This document shows positions 1 through 5,028 of a stretch of DNA of 8,962 nt, one piece after another. The notes below the pieces were generated by a model. It was not told the DNA's origin and ran no database searches. It saw nothing but the letters and a program-made list of their open reading frames with translations. Every line of letters starts with the position of its first letter. Within the stretch, counting starts at the first letter, position 1. This stretch comes from Firmicutes bacterium UBA5500 (GTDB lineage Bacteria; Bacillota; UBA994; UBA5500): positions 13,886 through 22,847 of the forward strand of contig DIPA01000114.1 in the NCBI GenBank assembly GCA_002427055.1. Reading direction: 5' to 3'. Position numbers and translations under genes: made by a program.

Positions 1-149
1 TTGGGGCCTATAAGGCGGGTGGCAACCCTGAGATTGACGAAGCAATAGAGAAGCTACCAGCCATTAACAGTGTTTTGCAGCAAGTAGCTACCGAGAAGGG
101 CGATTATGAACAAGCTGTGGCTGCGTTGGTGCAGGCAGTCAGGGGGTAG
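1..149 (+). CDS. fliI: FliI, flagellar type III export ATPase (3' end only)
   Basis: This is the last 48 codons of an open frame that enters from the left edge (codons begin at base 3) and ends at TAG 147-149. The visible residues GAYKAGGNPEIDEAIEKLPA match the conserved tail of FliI, where a G-A-Y-x-x-G-x-x-x-x-I-D-E-A segment followed by I/L-P-x-I-N is typical of the C-terminal helical domain. FliI is the cytoplasmic ATPase that, with FliH and FliJ, helps feed rod, hook and filament subunits into the flagellar export gate. The catalytic Walker motifs lie upstream of the window and cannot be checked. fliJ begins five bases after the stop, which is the usual fliI-fliJ order. The main alternative, another type III ATPase, is ruled out by the flagellar neighbours. 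Confidence 0.93.
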   Translation, partial: GAYKAGGNPEIDEAIEKLPAINSVLQQVATEKGDYEQAVAALVQAVRG

Positions 150-154
150 AACGA

Positions 155-604
155 ATGGCTATGTTTAGTTTTCGCTTAGCCCAGGTTTTGCGCCTGCAGC
201 AAGCGATAGAAGACATGGAAAAAAGAGAGTTGCAACTGAGGTTAGGAGCTTTAGCACGTAGTGAGCTAGCGTTAGCCCAAGCCCAAGCACAACGCTCCTG
301 CTTTGTCGGGCGACTGCAGCAGGCTGAGGCATCCGGCTTGTCTGCTGCTGAGTTAGTTACTTGGCGACGTTGGTATCCAGTTTTGACTGAGCTAGAGGTA
401 CAGCGACAGCAAGAGGCTGCTGTTGCCCTCGAGGCTGCTGACGAACAGCGCCAGCAAGTGCAGCTAGCTAGGCTGGAGAGACGGACGCTGGAACAGCTAC
501 AAGAGCGGCAGAAGGAGAAATTCGCTGAGACTCAGGAGCAGCAAGAGCAAACAATGCTTGATGAATTGGCCGTGCAGAGTTGGCCACATGAGGAATGCCT
601 ATGA
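155..604 (+). CDS. fliJ: FliJ, flagellar export accessory coiled-coil protein
   Basis: This 149-residue protein is almost entirely predicted alpha-helical coiled coil, rich in Q, E, A, L and R, with no membrane segment. The N-terminus (FSFRLAQVLRLQQ) fits the FliJ pattern F-x-F-R-L-x-x-V-L-x-L. FliJ is known to sit in the centre of the FliI hexamer like the gamma subunit of F-type ATPases and to contact the export gate protein FlhA. Length is normal for the family (about 145-150). ATG at 155 is chosen over ATG at 161 because the AGGGGGT at 141-147 lies 7 bases from it. The gene follows fliI by 5 bases and overlaps the next gene by ATGA (601-604). A run of Q-A repeats (codons around 280-292) is ordinary for a coiled coil. 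FliJ sequences diverge strongly, so the call rests on N-terminus, length, composition and position. Confidence 0.9.
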   Translation: MAMFSFRLAQVLRLQQAIEDMEKRELQLRLGALARSELALAQAQAQRSCFVGRLQQAEASGLSAAELVTWRRWYPVLTELEVQRQQEAAVALEAADEQRQQVQLARLERRTLEQLQERQKEKFAETQEQQEQTMLDELAVQSWPHEECL

Positions 605-1161
605 CCGAGAAACGCAGAGTATCGTTTGGCCTTATCCTGCTCCTTGTTGTTCTTCTGCTTGGTATTGCCACCGTTAGCACGGTGTTGGTTGGCCGTGCTC
701 TTGGCTGGTGGGAGTACGCCGATTTACCGTTAGTTGGTCGATTTTTTCCTAGTTCAAACTTGCCCGATCCAGATGTCGAGCCAGATGAAGAACCTAATTT
801 TGAGGAGCAGATTGAGCTCTTGCAGTTAGAAATAGTGCAGCGTGACCAGCGCATCAGTGATTTGCAGGATAACATGCGCAAACAAGATACCCGTATCGAA
901 GAGCTTTTGCAGGAGATTGAGACCCTTGAAGAACGAATCTTGGCAGAGCAAGCTCAAAAGACAGATGCGACATTAGCCAAGACTGCCAAGATTTATGAAA
1001 ACATGCGTGCTCAAGAGGCAGCACAGGTCTTAGAGCAAATGAACACCGAGGACGTGAGGTCGATCTTGTACTTGATGCCACCTGAGACGGCTGGAGCTAT
1101 TCTCGGCAAGATGAAGCCTGAAAAGGCAGCTCAGATCGCATCTTTACAAGTTGGTAAATAG
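601..1161 (+). CDS. ylxF: MotE/YlxF-like flagellar membrane protein (MgtE-N-like C-terminus)
   Basis: The protein has a short basic N-terminus (TEKRR), one hydrophobic membrane segment at about residues 9-31, an acidic Pro-rich stretch at about 50-65, a long Glu/Gln/Leu coiled coil at about 66-125, and a C-terminal helical domain at about 130-186. That last domain carries A-x-x-L-E-Q-M, V-R-x-I-L-x-x-M and G-A-I-L-G-K-M motifs, the short repeats typical of the N-terminal cytoplasmic domain of MgtE and of MotE/YlxF flagellar proteins. YlxF lies between fliJ and fliK in Bacillus, as here. MotE-type proteins have been described as chaperones or partners of MotB, but the role in Firmicutes is poorly settled. 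I prefer ATG 601 to ATG 595: GAGGA at 590-594 abuts 595 but is 6 bases from 601, which forms a coupled ATGA overlap with fliJ. Length is 186 residues. Confidence 0.82.
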   Translation: MTEKRRVSFGLILLLVVLLLGIATVSTVLVGRALGWWEYADLPLVGRFFPSSNLPDPDVEPDEEPNFEEQIELLQLEIVQRDQRISDLQDNMRKQDTRIEELLQEIETLEERILAEQAQKTDATLAKTAKIYENMRAQEAAQVLEQMNTEDVRSILYLMPPETAGAILGKMKPEKAAQIASLQVGK

Positions 1162-1175
1162 TATTTAGCTATATG

Positions 1176-1187
1176 AAAGGGGGTGAT
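1176..1187 (+). promoter_or_regulatory. Strong Shine-Dalgarno for fliK
   Basis: AAAGGGGGTGAT differs by one base from the full anti-Shine-Dalgarno complement AAAGGAGGTGAT. It sits just before the paired ATG codons at 1191 and 1194, with a core-to-start spacing of about 6 or 9 bases, so either could be used. It indicates independent, strong initiation of fliK and not only coupling to the upstream gene, which ends 29 bases earlier. Confidence 0.7.
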
Positions 1188-1190
1188 TAG

Positions 1191-2600
1191 ATGATGCAAT
1201 TGCAAGCGATAATGCTCGATTTGATGGCACTGACAACAAGGGCGAGCGATAGCTCAATTGCGCCTACGACAACTTCTGCCGACCCTAAGTTGCGGTTTGA
1301 CCAGCTATTAGGCCAAGCGTGCACGAGCCTGGTATCTATTTGTCAGGAGATAGACACAAAGGTAACTGATGGTGATGAGATAGGGGTAGCCAATGAGCAG
1401 GACGAACTCGCCAGCAATGACTTGAGCATGCTCGCCGTTCTCTTGGCACAGCCGAACTTTGCATGGCCTGCTTCGCAGCCTAATGTGCAGAGCCATGAGG
1501 GTACGGCAGTACGTAACAGCAACTTGTCGGCTACCGAATTGCCAGCGGGCATAGCTAGAAATGTAACGACGGAGCATAGTTCCCAGCCTTTAGTGCAGGC
1601 AGACACTGCCGGGCCAGTGCCAGAGGATACTGCTTTCATCCTGCAACAACCTATGGATAATACTGTCTCTGTTCCTGGGGAGCAACCAGCACAGTCGCAT
1701 ATGAGCCAGGAGATTAGACCTGTAGAGGCAAAGCCCTTGGTAGAACTGCTGGAACAGTCACAAGTAGAAGGCCCAGAGGTTTATTCTAACTTGGCTGGCT
1801 TGGCTGGCCTGCAGACAGATACAGGTGTGCAGCCAAAGCGTTGGGGGCAGCTAGAGAGGTACTGGGTGTTGAGGGAGGTTAATGAGCCCGAATCTGAGGT
1901 CGATATGCAGCAAGCTATAGAGGATCCGGAGCTTAACGCGCTTGAAGTAGTTGGATCAGAGAAAGACAAGCCTCTGCGTGCAACCGCAGAGTCATTAACG
2001 GATGAAGCAGCACTGCCAGCACTTCCAGCCCAGGCAGTTGATACGTTGGCCCAAGCAAAAGAGAGTAAGCAGACCGACCAATTTGCAGCTTATCTAGATG
2101 TGGTCGTTGACAATTTGACCACTCCTGATATTGCAGAGCCAGCCGATGTTAGCTATACTGCCCGCCCTGGTGTGCCGCTCGAGCAACAACTTGAACAAGG
2201 CCTGGCAATAGGTTTGCGCCAGTTGCGTCTATCACGTTCACCTGACGGTATCACGGTGCGCATGCAGTTGTACCCTGAGAGCTTAGGCGAAGTGCGGGTG
2301 GAGCTAAAGTTGGAAGGTAGCATGTTATCAGCACAGTTACGTGCACTGCAGCCACAGGCTACAGAAGCGTTGCGCTTAGAACTGCCACTTCTGCGTGAGA
2401 ACTTAGTCAATCAAGGGTTCACCCAGGTGTTCCTAGGTGCTGAAACTGCAGAGCATTTTGGCCAGTCGGCAGGCCGTGAGCGACAACGTTTTCAGCAAGA
2501 GCAGGCGCGTCGCACACAACGGGTTGGTGTTGTTAAGACGGAGACTACAGAGGAACTAGAACAAGAACAGCTTACTGGACGCCTCGATTATCGATTATAA
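1191..2600 (+). CDS. fliK: FliK, flagellar hook-length control protein
   Basis: A 469-residue soluble protein with a long, low-complexity, acidic Gln/Glu/Ala/Pro-rich N-terminal part (about 1-315) and a compact C-terminal domain (about 325-420). The C-terminal part contains V-R-M-Q-L-Y-P-E-S-L-G-E-V (core L360-V368), then R-V-E-L-K-L-E-G-S, then R-L-E-L-P-L-L-R-E-N-L-x-x-Q-G. This L-x-P-x-x-L-G-x-V pattern defines the Flg_hook (PF02120) domain. FliK is exported during hook assembly; its N-terminal part measures hook length, and its C-terminal domain then acts on FlhB to switch export from hook to filament substrates. The size is in the family's broad range (about 350-500). Position before flgD is standard. 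A 9-base in-frame tandem duplication lies at 1791-1808. The charged Gln/Arg/Glu tail after the domain (about 425-469) is poorly conserved in the family. Confidence 0.92.
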   Translation: MMQLQAIMLDLMALTTRASDSSIAPTTTSADPKLRFDQLLGQACTSLVSICQEIDTKVTDGDEIGVANEQDELASNDLSMLAVLLAQPNFAWPASQPNVQSHEGTAVRNSNLSATELPAGIARNVTTEHSSQPLVQADTAGPVPEDTAFILQQPMDNTVSVPGEQPAQSHMSQEIRPVEAKPLVELLEQSQVEGPEVYSNLAGLAGLQTDTGVQPKRWGQLERYWVLREVNEPESEVDMQQAIEDPELNALEVVGSEKDKPLRATAESLTDEAALPALPAQAVDTLAQAKESKQTDQFAAYLDVVVDNLTTPDIAEPADVSYTARPGVPLEQQLEQGLAIGLRQLRLSRSPDGITVRMQLYPESLGEVRVELKLEGSMLSAQLRALQPQATEALRLELPLLRENLVNQGFTQVFLGAETAEHFGQSAGRERQRFQQEQARRTQRVGVVKTETTEELEQEQLTGRLDYRL

Positions 2601-2602
2601 GC

Positions 2603-2610
2603 AAAGGAGG
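2603..2610 (+). promoter_or_regulatory. Shine-Dalgarno that fixes the flgD GTG start
   Basis: AAAGGAGG lies 7 bases before GTG 2618, in the 17-base gap after the fliK stop. No ATG is available in frame until well into the conserved region, so this site supports GTG as the start codon. Confidence 0.75.
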
Positions 2611-2617
2611 GAAACGA

Positions 2618-3055
2618 GTGACTCAAATAACAGCAATCAATAGCAGCACTCAAAGCGCTTCCGCTACCTCGCCCCAGAAGAAGAACACGGCTAACGACAT
2701 GATTGGCAAGGATGCCTTCTTCAAGCTGTTAGTTACCCAGCTACGTCATCAAGATCCGCTATCTCCAATGGATGACCGCGAGTTTGTGGCCCAGATGGCT
2801 CAATTCTCCACCTTGGAGCAGATGCAGAACTTGCAAGGCCAGATGTTGCGACTGAACGCCATGGCGATGCTTGGCCGGGAGGTACTGATTCTGCCGGATA
2901 ACGGTGGTATGCCAGCCGCTGGTGTTGTTGACAGAGTCGTTACTCTCGATGGTTCGGTGCAGGTAGCTGTAAACGGTCAGCTCTACCCAGTGGAATGGGT
3001 AAATGCAGTGCAGCCAGTCATCGAGGAGGAACAAAATGGACCCCAGACTCTCTAA
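2618..3055 (+). CDS. flgD: FlgD, hook capping (scaffold) protein, short form
   Basis: FlgD forms the cap on the growing hook and is needed for FlgE polymerisation outside the cell. The 145-residue product has a Ser/Thr/Asn-rich export-type N-terminus (1-30) followed by the FlgD signature: D32-A-F-F-K-L-L-V-T-Q-L, then H44-Q-D-P-L-S-P-M-D, then F56-V-A-Q-M-A-Q-F-S-T-L-E-Q-M (residues 32-69). The rest (about 78-140: MLGREV, AAGVVDRV, GSVQVAVNGQLYPVEWV) is a small beta-rich domain resembling the Tudor-like part. The Ig-like domain of the longer proteobacterial FlgD (about 230 residues) is absent, which is usual in Firmicutes. It starts at GTG 2618 behind a strong ribosome binding site, and its 3' end overlaps the next gene by 20 bases. 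Confidence 0.94.
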   Translation: MTQITAINSSTQSASATSPQKKNTANDMIGKDAFFKLLVTQLRHQDPLSPMDDREFVAQMAQFSTLEQMQNLQGQMLRLNAMAMLGREVLILPDNGGMPAAGVVDRVVTLDGSVQVAVNGQLYPVEWVNAVQPVIEEEQNGPQTL

Positions 3056-3428
3056 TCGGCTTTATCCTACACCGCAGCCTATAGGTGCGCCGGGTCAAGT
3101 TAAGCGACCAGCTCCTAAGACTACAACATCTCAGGGCTTTCAGAGCCTGCTAGATGCGGCGCTTGCTACCCAGCCGTTACGTTTCTCTAAACATGCCACT
3201 GAGCGTTTGGAGCAACGGCAGATTATGCTCACGCCTGCTGATGTAACACGGTTAACGCGGGCCGTCGACAATGCGGCCAGCAAGGGTGCACGCGATTCCT
3301 TGATTTTACTCAATCGTACGGCTTTTGTGGTTAATGTGCCCAATCGTACGGTGATCACAGCTGTCGATGAAGACCATATGCGAGAGAACGTGTTTACCAA
3401 TATCGATAGTGCGGTTGTTTTGAACTAG
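3036..3428 (+). CDS. Flagellar operon protein of unknown function (TIGR02530-type)
   Basis: A 130-residue protein with a Pro/Lys/Thr-rich, probably flexible N-terminus (1-35) and a conserved C-terminal part. Key motifs are F-S-K-H-A-T-E-R-L-E-Q-R, A-V-D-N-A-x-x-K-G-A-R-D-S-L, V-V-N-V-P-N-R-T-V-I-T-A and E-N-V-F-T-N-I-D-S-A-V at the end. These match what I recall of the uncharacterised family called 'flagellar operon protein' (TIGR02530), found between flgD and flgE in many Firmicutes. No signal peptide or membrane segment is seen. ATG 3036 is chosen because AGGAGG (3024-3029) lies 6 bases upstream; the frame is open further upstream, but that part would lie wholly inside flgD. The 20-base overlap implies coupled translation with the hook cap. 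Function is unknown. Its position suggests a hook-assembly role, and the S-K-H-A-x-E-R-x-x-x-R motif faintly recalls DUF4258-like small proteins, which is speculation. Confidence 0.85.
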   Translation: MDPRLSNRLYPTPQPIGAPGQVKRPAPKTTTSQGFQSLLDAALATQPLRFSKHATERLEQRQIMLTPADVTRLTRAVDNAASKGARDSLILLNRTAFVVNVPNRTVITAVDEDHMRENVFTNIDSAVVLN

Positions 3429-3526
3429 GGCTGGACCTCTTGGAGGAAGCCCTCGCTAGGCCAAACGATTGCGGCCTAGTCAACTCTGGCGCATGCCAGA
3501 CTAAAAGTAAAGGAGGTCATTATCTC
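3429..3526 (+). promoter_or_regulatory. Structured 5' leader of flgE with three tandem hairpins
   Basis: This 98-base gap holds three inverted repeats in a row. Hairpin 1 uses AGGGCT 3427-3432 with AGCCCT 3448-3453, and inside it CCTC 3436-3439 with GAGG 3443-3446. Hairpin 2 is CTAGGCC 3456-3462 with GGCCTAG 3473-3479. Hairpin 3 is TCTGGC 3485-3490 with GCCAGA 3495-3500. All listed stems are perfect. The real flgE ribosome binding site follows at 3509-3517. The segment GACCTCTT (3434-3441) can pair with AGGAGGTC (3511-3518) over eight positions (one G-U), so hairpin 1 and occlusion of the flgE start site are mutually exclusive. No U tract follows, so this does not look like an intrinsic terminator. 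The pairings are seen directly; the regulatory role is inferred. Confidence 0.6.
3509..3517 (+). promoter_or_regulatory. Shine-Dalgarno that fixes the flgE GTG start
   Basis: AAAGGAGGT is a near-perfect ribosome binding site. It lies 9-10 bases before GTG 3527, against 22 bases before the first in-frame ATG (3539). It therefore favours GTG, giving a protein that begins V/M-L-R-S-M-Y-S-G-V, as hook proteins normally do. Confidence 0.75.
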
Positions 3527-4744
3527 GTGTTACGATCTATGTATTCCGGTGTTTCGGGCTTGCGTAACCACCAGACCCGTCTTGACGTCATCGGCAATAA
3601 CATTGCTAACGTTAATACTATCGGTTTTAAGTCGAGCCGTGTTACTTTCAAAGATCTCTTCAGCCAAACCTTGCGTGCAGCAACTGCCGCCCATGGTGAT
3701 CGAGGTGGTTCTAACCCGATTCAAGTTGGGTTGGGTATGACACTTGGTAGTATCGATACTAACCACGGTGATGGCAGTATTCAGTATACCGGCAAGTCAA
3801 CAGACCTGGCCATTGAGGGCAGTGGTTTCTTCATCATTCGTGATGGTAACACCTTGATGTATACCCGTGCCGGTAACTTCGACCTTGATGAAGAAGGTTA
3901 TCTGGTCGTTCCTGGCAGTGGCTTGCGCGTGCAAGGACTAGACCTGGCGGCTGGGGTAGACGGCAAGCTGACTGATATTCGCATCTCTACAGGTACGACT
4001 CATAACCCTGAGGCAACCAAGAGAGTGGATTTTGCCAACAACCTTGATTTTGCTGCCAGCAACGGTAGCAAATTTGTTGCAAGTTTCGATGTTTATGATT
4101 CTCTAGGTGGACTGCATACTGCGGAGATTGAGTTTACAAGAAATAATGCTGGGACTAATCCAAATGCGTGGGATTGGGCGATTATTTCTCCTGCTGGTAC
4201 TACTGGAGGGAAAGGTGCGGTCCAATTTGACGAGTATGGCAAAATCGACCCTGCAACCAGTACCAGCGACGTATCGTGGGCGATCGCAGGCACCACAGGA
4301 ATGAATGTAACGCTTGATTTTAGCGCGGTTACCGGTGCCGCAGGTGAGACATCACTCTCTATTCCTTACCGTGATGGCGCGCCCCAAGGTTCACTTAAGG
4401 GGTATTCCATTGACGGTTCAGGCAAGGTCGTAGGAGAATTTTCTAACGGTCTAATCCAAGACATTGGTCAGGTGGCAATGGCACGCTTTGCTAACCCAGC
4501 TGGCCTAATGAAGATGGGCAACACTGCCTTTGTCGAGTCAAACAACTCTGGGCTCAAGCAGATTGGACAAGCTGGTACCGCTGGTTTCGGCTCGATTGCT
4601 TCCAGTTCACTGGAAATGTCAAACGTCGACTTATCGCTCGAATTTACCGAGATGATTGTTACGCAGCGTGGCTTGCAGGCCAACTCGCGTATCATCACCA
4701 CCTCAGATGAGGTATTGCAGGAAGTTGTTAACTTGAAACGCTAA
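3527..4744 (+). CDS. flgE: FlgE, flagellar hook protein
   Basis: FlgE is the subunit of the hook, the flexible joint between rod and filament. The 405-residue product starts LRSMYSGVSGL and continues V21-I-G-N-N-I-A-N-V-N-T-I-G-F-K35, the rod/hook/filament N-terminal signature. Further on are the FlgE-type motifs L-A-I-E-G-S-G-F-F-I and Y-T-R-A-G-N-F-D-L-D. The end, S-N-V-D-L-S-L-E-F-T-E-M-I followed by Q-R-G-L-Q-A-N-S-R-I and E-V-V-N-L-K-R, is the conserved C-terminal domain (flg_bbr_C) that pairs with the N-terminus in the inner core. A variable central domain lies at about 150-290. Length is close to usual (about 400). Unlike its neighbours, the gene is set off by structured gaps on both sides, and its codon use is biased toward GGT, CGT, AAC and ACC, as expected for an abundant protein; part of the centre departs from this. 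Confidence 0.96.
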   Translation: MLRSMYSGVSGLRNHQTRLDVIGNNIANVNTIGFKSSRVTFKDLFSQTLRAATAAHGDRGGSNPIQVGLGMTLGSIDTNHGDGSIQYTGKSTDLAIEGSGFFIIRDGNTLMYTRAGNFDLDEEGYLVVPGSGLRVQGLDLAAGVDGKLTDIRISTGTTHNPEATKRVDFANNLDFAASNGSKFVASFDVYDSLGGLHTAEIEFTRNNAGTNPNAWDWAIISPAGTTGGKGAVQFDEYGKIDPATSTSDVSWAIAGTTGMNVTLDFSAVTGAAGETSLSIPYRDGAPQGSLKGYSIDGSGKVVGEFSNGLIQDIGQVAMARFANPAGLMKMGNTAFVESNNSGLKQIGQAGTAGFGSIASSSLEMSNVDLSLEFTEMIVTQRGLQANSRIITTSDEVLQEVVNLKR

Positions 4745-4750
4745 TTGGAG

Positions 4751-4792
4751 TTAATTGAGGTGGGGAGCTACCCAGCTCCCCTAGCTCATTAA
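4751..4792 (+). promoter_or_regulatory. Stable intercistronic hairpin between flgE and flbD
   Basis: The core is a perfect 8-base inverted repeat, GGGGAGCT (4762-4769) and AGCTCCCC (4774-4781), with the four-base loop ACCC. An outer stem can form between TTAA and TGAG (4751-4754 and 4756-4759, with T4755 bulged) and CTCATTAA (4785-4792), separated from the core by a small internal loop. No run of T follows on either strand (AAACAAAGCG comes next), so a classic intrinsic terminator is unlikely. A role in protecting the 3' end of flgE mRNA, or in controlling flbD translation, is more plausible. The 3' arm CTCCCC can alternatively pair with GGGGAG (4800-4805) at the flbD ribosome binding site. 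Confidence 0.6.
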
Positions 4793-4815
4793 ACAAAGCG
4801 GGGAGGAGGGGGCGC

Positions 4816-5028
4816 ATGATCAGTCTCACGCGCTTTAATGGCACACAGTTTTGGCTGAATGCCGAGCTGATCGAGACGGTAGAAGCTACGCCTGATGTGA
4901 TCATTACCTTAACCAATGGGCGCAAGTATGTGGTTAGAGAAACAGCTGAACAAGTTGTTGCGGCTGTGTTAGAGTATCGCAATCGCTCGTTGCTCGAGGC
5001 AAGGGAGGAAGCACCACATGGACTCTAG
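4816..5028 (+). CDS. swrD: FlbD/SwrD family small flagellar protein
   Basis: A 70-residue protein beginning M-I-S-L-T-R-F-N-G-T-Q-F-W-L-N, followed by L-I-E-T-V-E-A-T-P-D-V-I-I-T-L-T-N-G-R-K-Y-V-V-R-E-T and a helical tail. This is the FlbD family pattern (I-x-L-T-R-x-N-G, E-x-T-P-D-T/V-x-I-x-L-x-N-G). The Bacillus member SwrD (YlzI) lies right after flgE and is needed for full motor torque and swarming; it is placed next to stator genes here as well. No membrane segment or secretion signal is seen. ATG 4816 is preceded by a very purine-rich ribosome binding site (4801-4812). The 3' end overlaps motA by 11 bases, so the two are likely coupled. The family is also called FlbD, not to be confused with the Caulobacter regulator of that name. 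Confidence 0.92.
   Translation: MISLTRFNGTQFWLNAELIETVEATPDVIITLTNGRKYVVRETAEQVVAAVLEYRNRSLLEAREEAPHGL

Noticed and set aside
468..881. Antisense open frame of 137 residues across the end of fliJ and the start of the ylxF-like gene
   Set aside because: It is Ser/Arg-rich with no recognisable motif, lies opposite two well-supported genes, and has the composition of a reverse-strand shadow.
3003..3035. Extension of the TIGR02530-type gene to ATG 3003
   Set aside because: The extra 11 residues (MQCSQSSRRNK) lie wholly in flgD and lack a ribosome binding site, whereas ATG 3036 has AGGAGG at ideal distance.
3440..3526. Extension of flgE upstream to TTG 3440, which is in frame and open
   Set aside because: It would add 29 residues with no FlgE homology, would translate through the hairpin leader, and leaves the strong ribosome binding site at 3509-3517 inside the gene.
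3429..3526. Cyclic-di-GMP (GEMM) riboswitch upstream of flgE
   Set aside because: The leader lacks the conserved GEMM core and tetraloop-receptor arrangement, and its stems are too short and simple.
4762..4795. Intrinsic transcription terminator after flgE
   Set aside because: The stem is strong, but AGCTCATTAAAC follows and not a U run, and flbD-motA-motB continue closely in the same direction.
4728..4982. Antisense open frame across the flgE-flbD gap and flbD
   Set aside because: It is Ser/Thr/Leu-rich without motifs and opposes the conserved flbD gene; its opening is explained by flbD codon composition.
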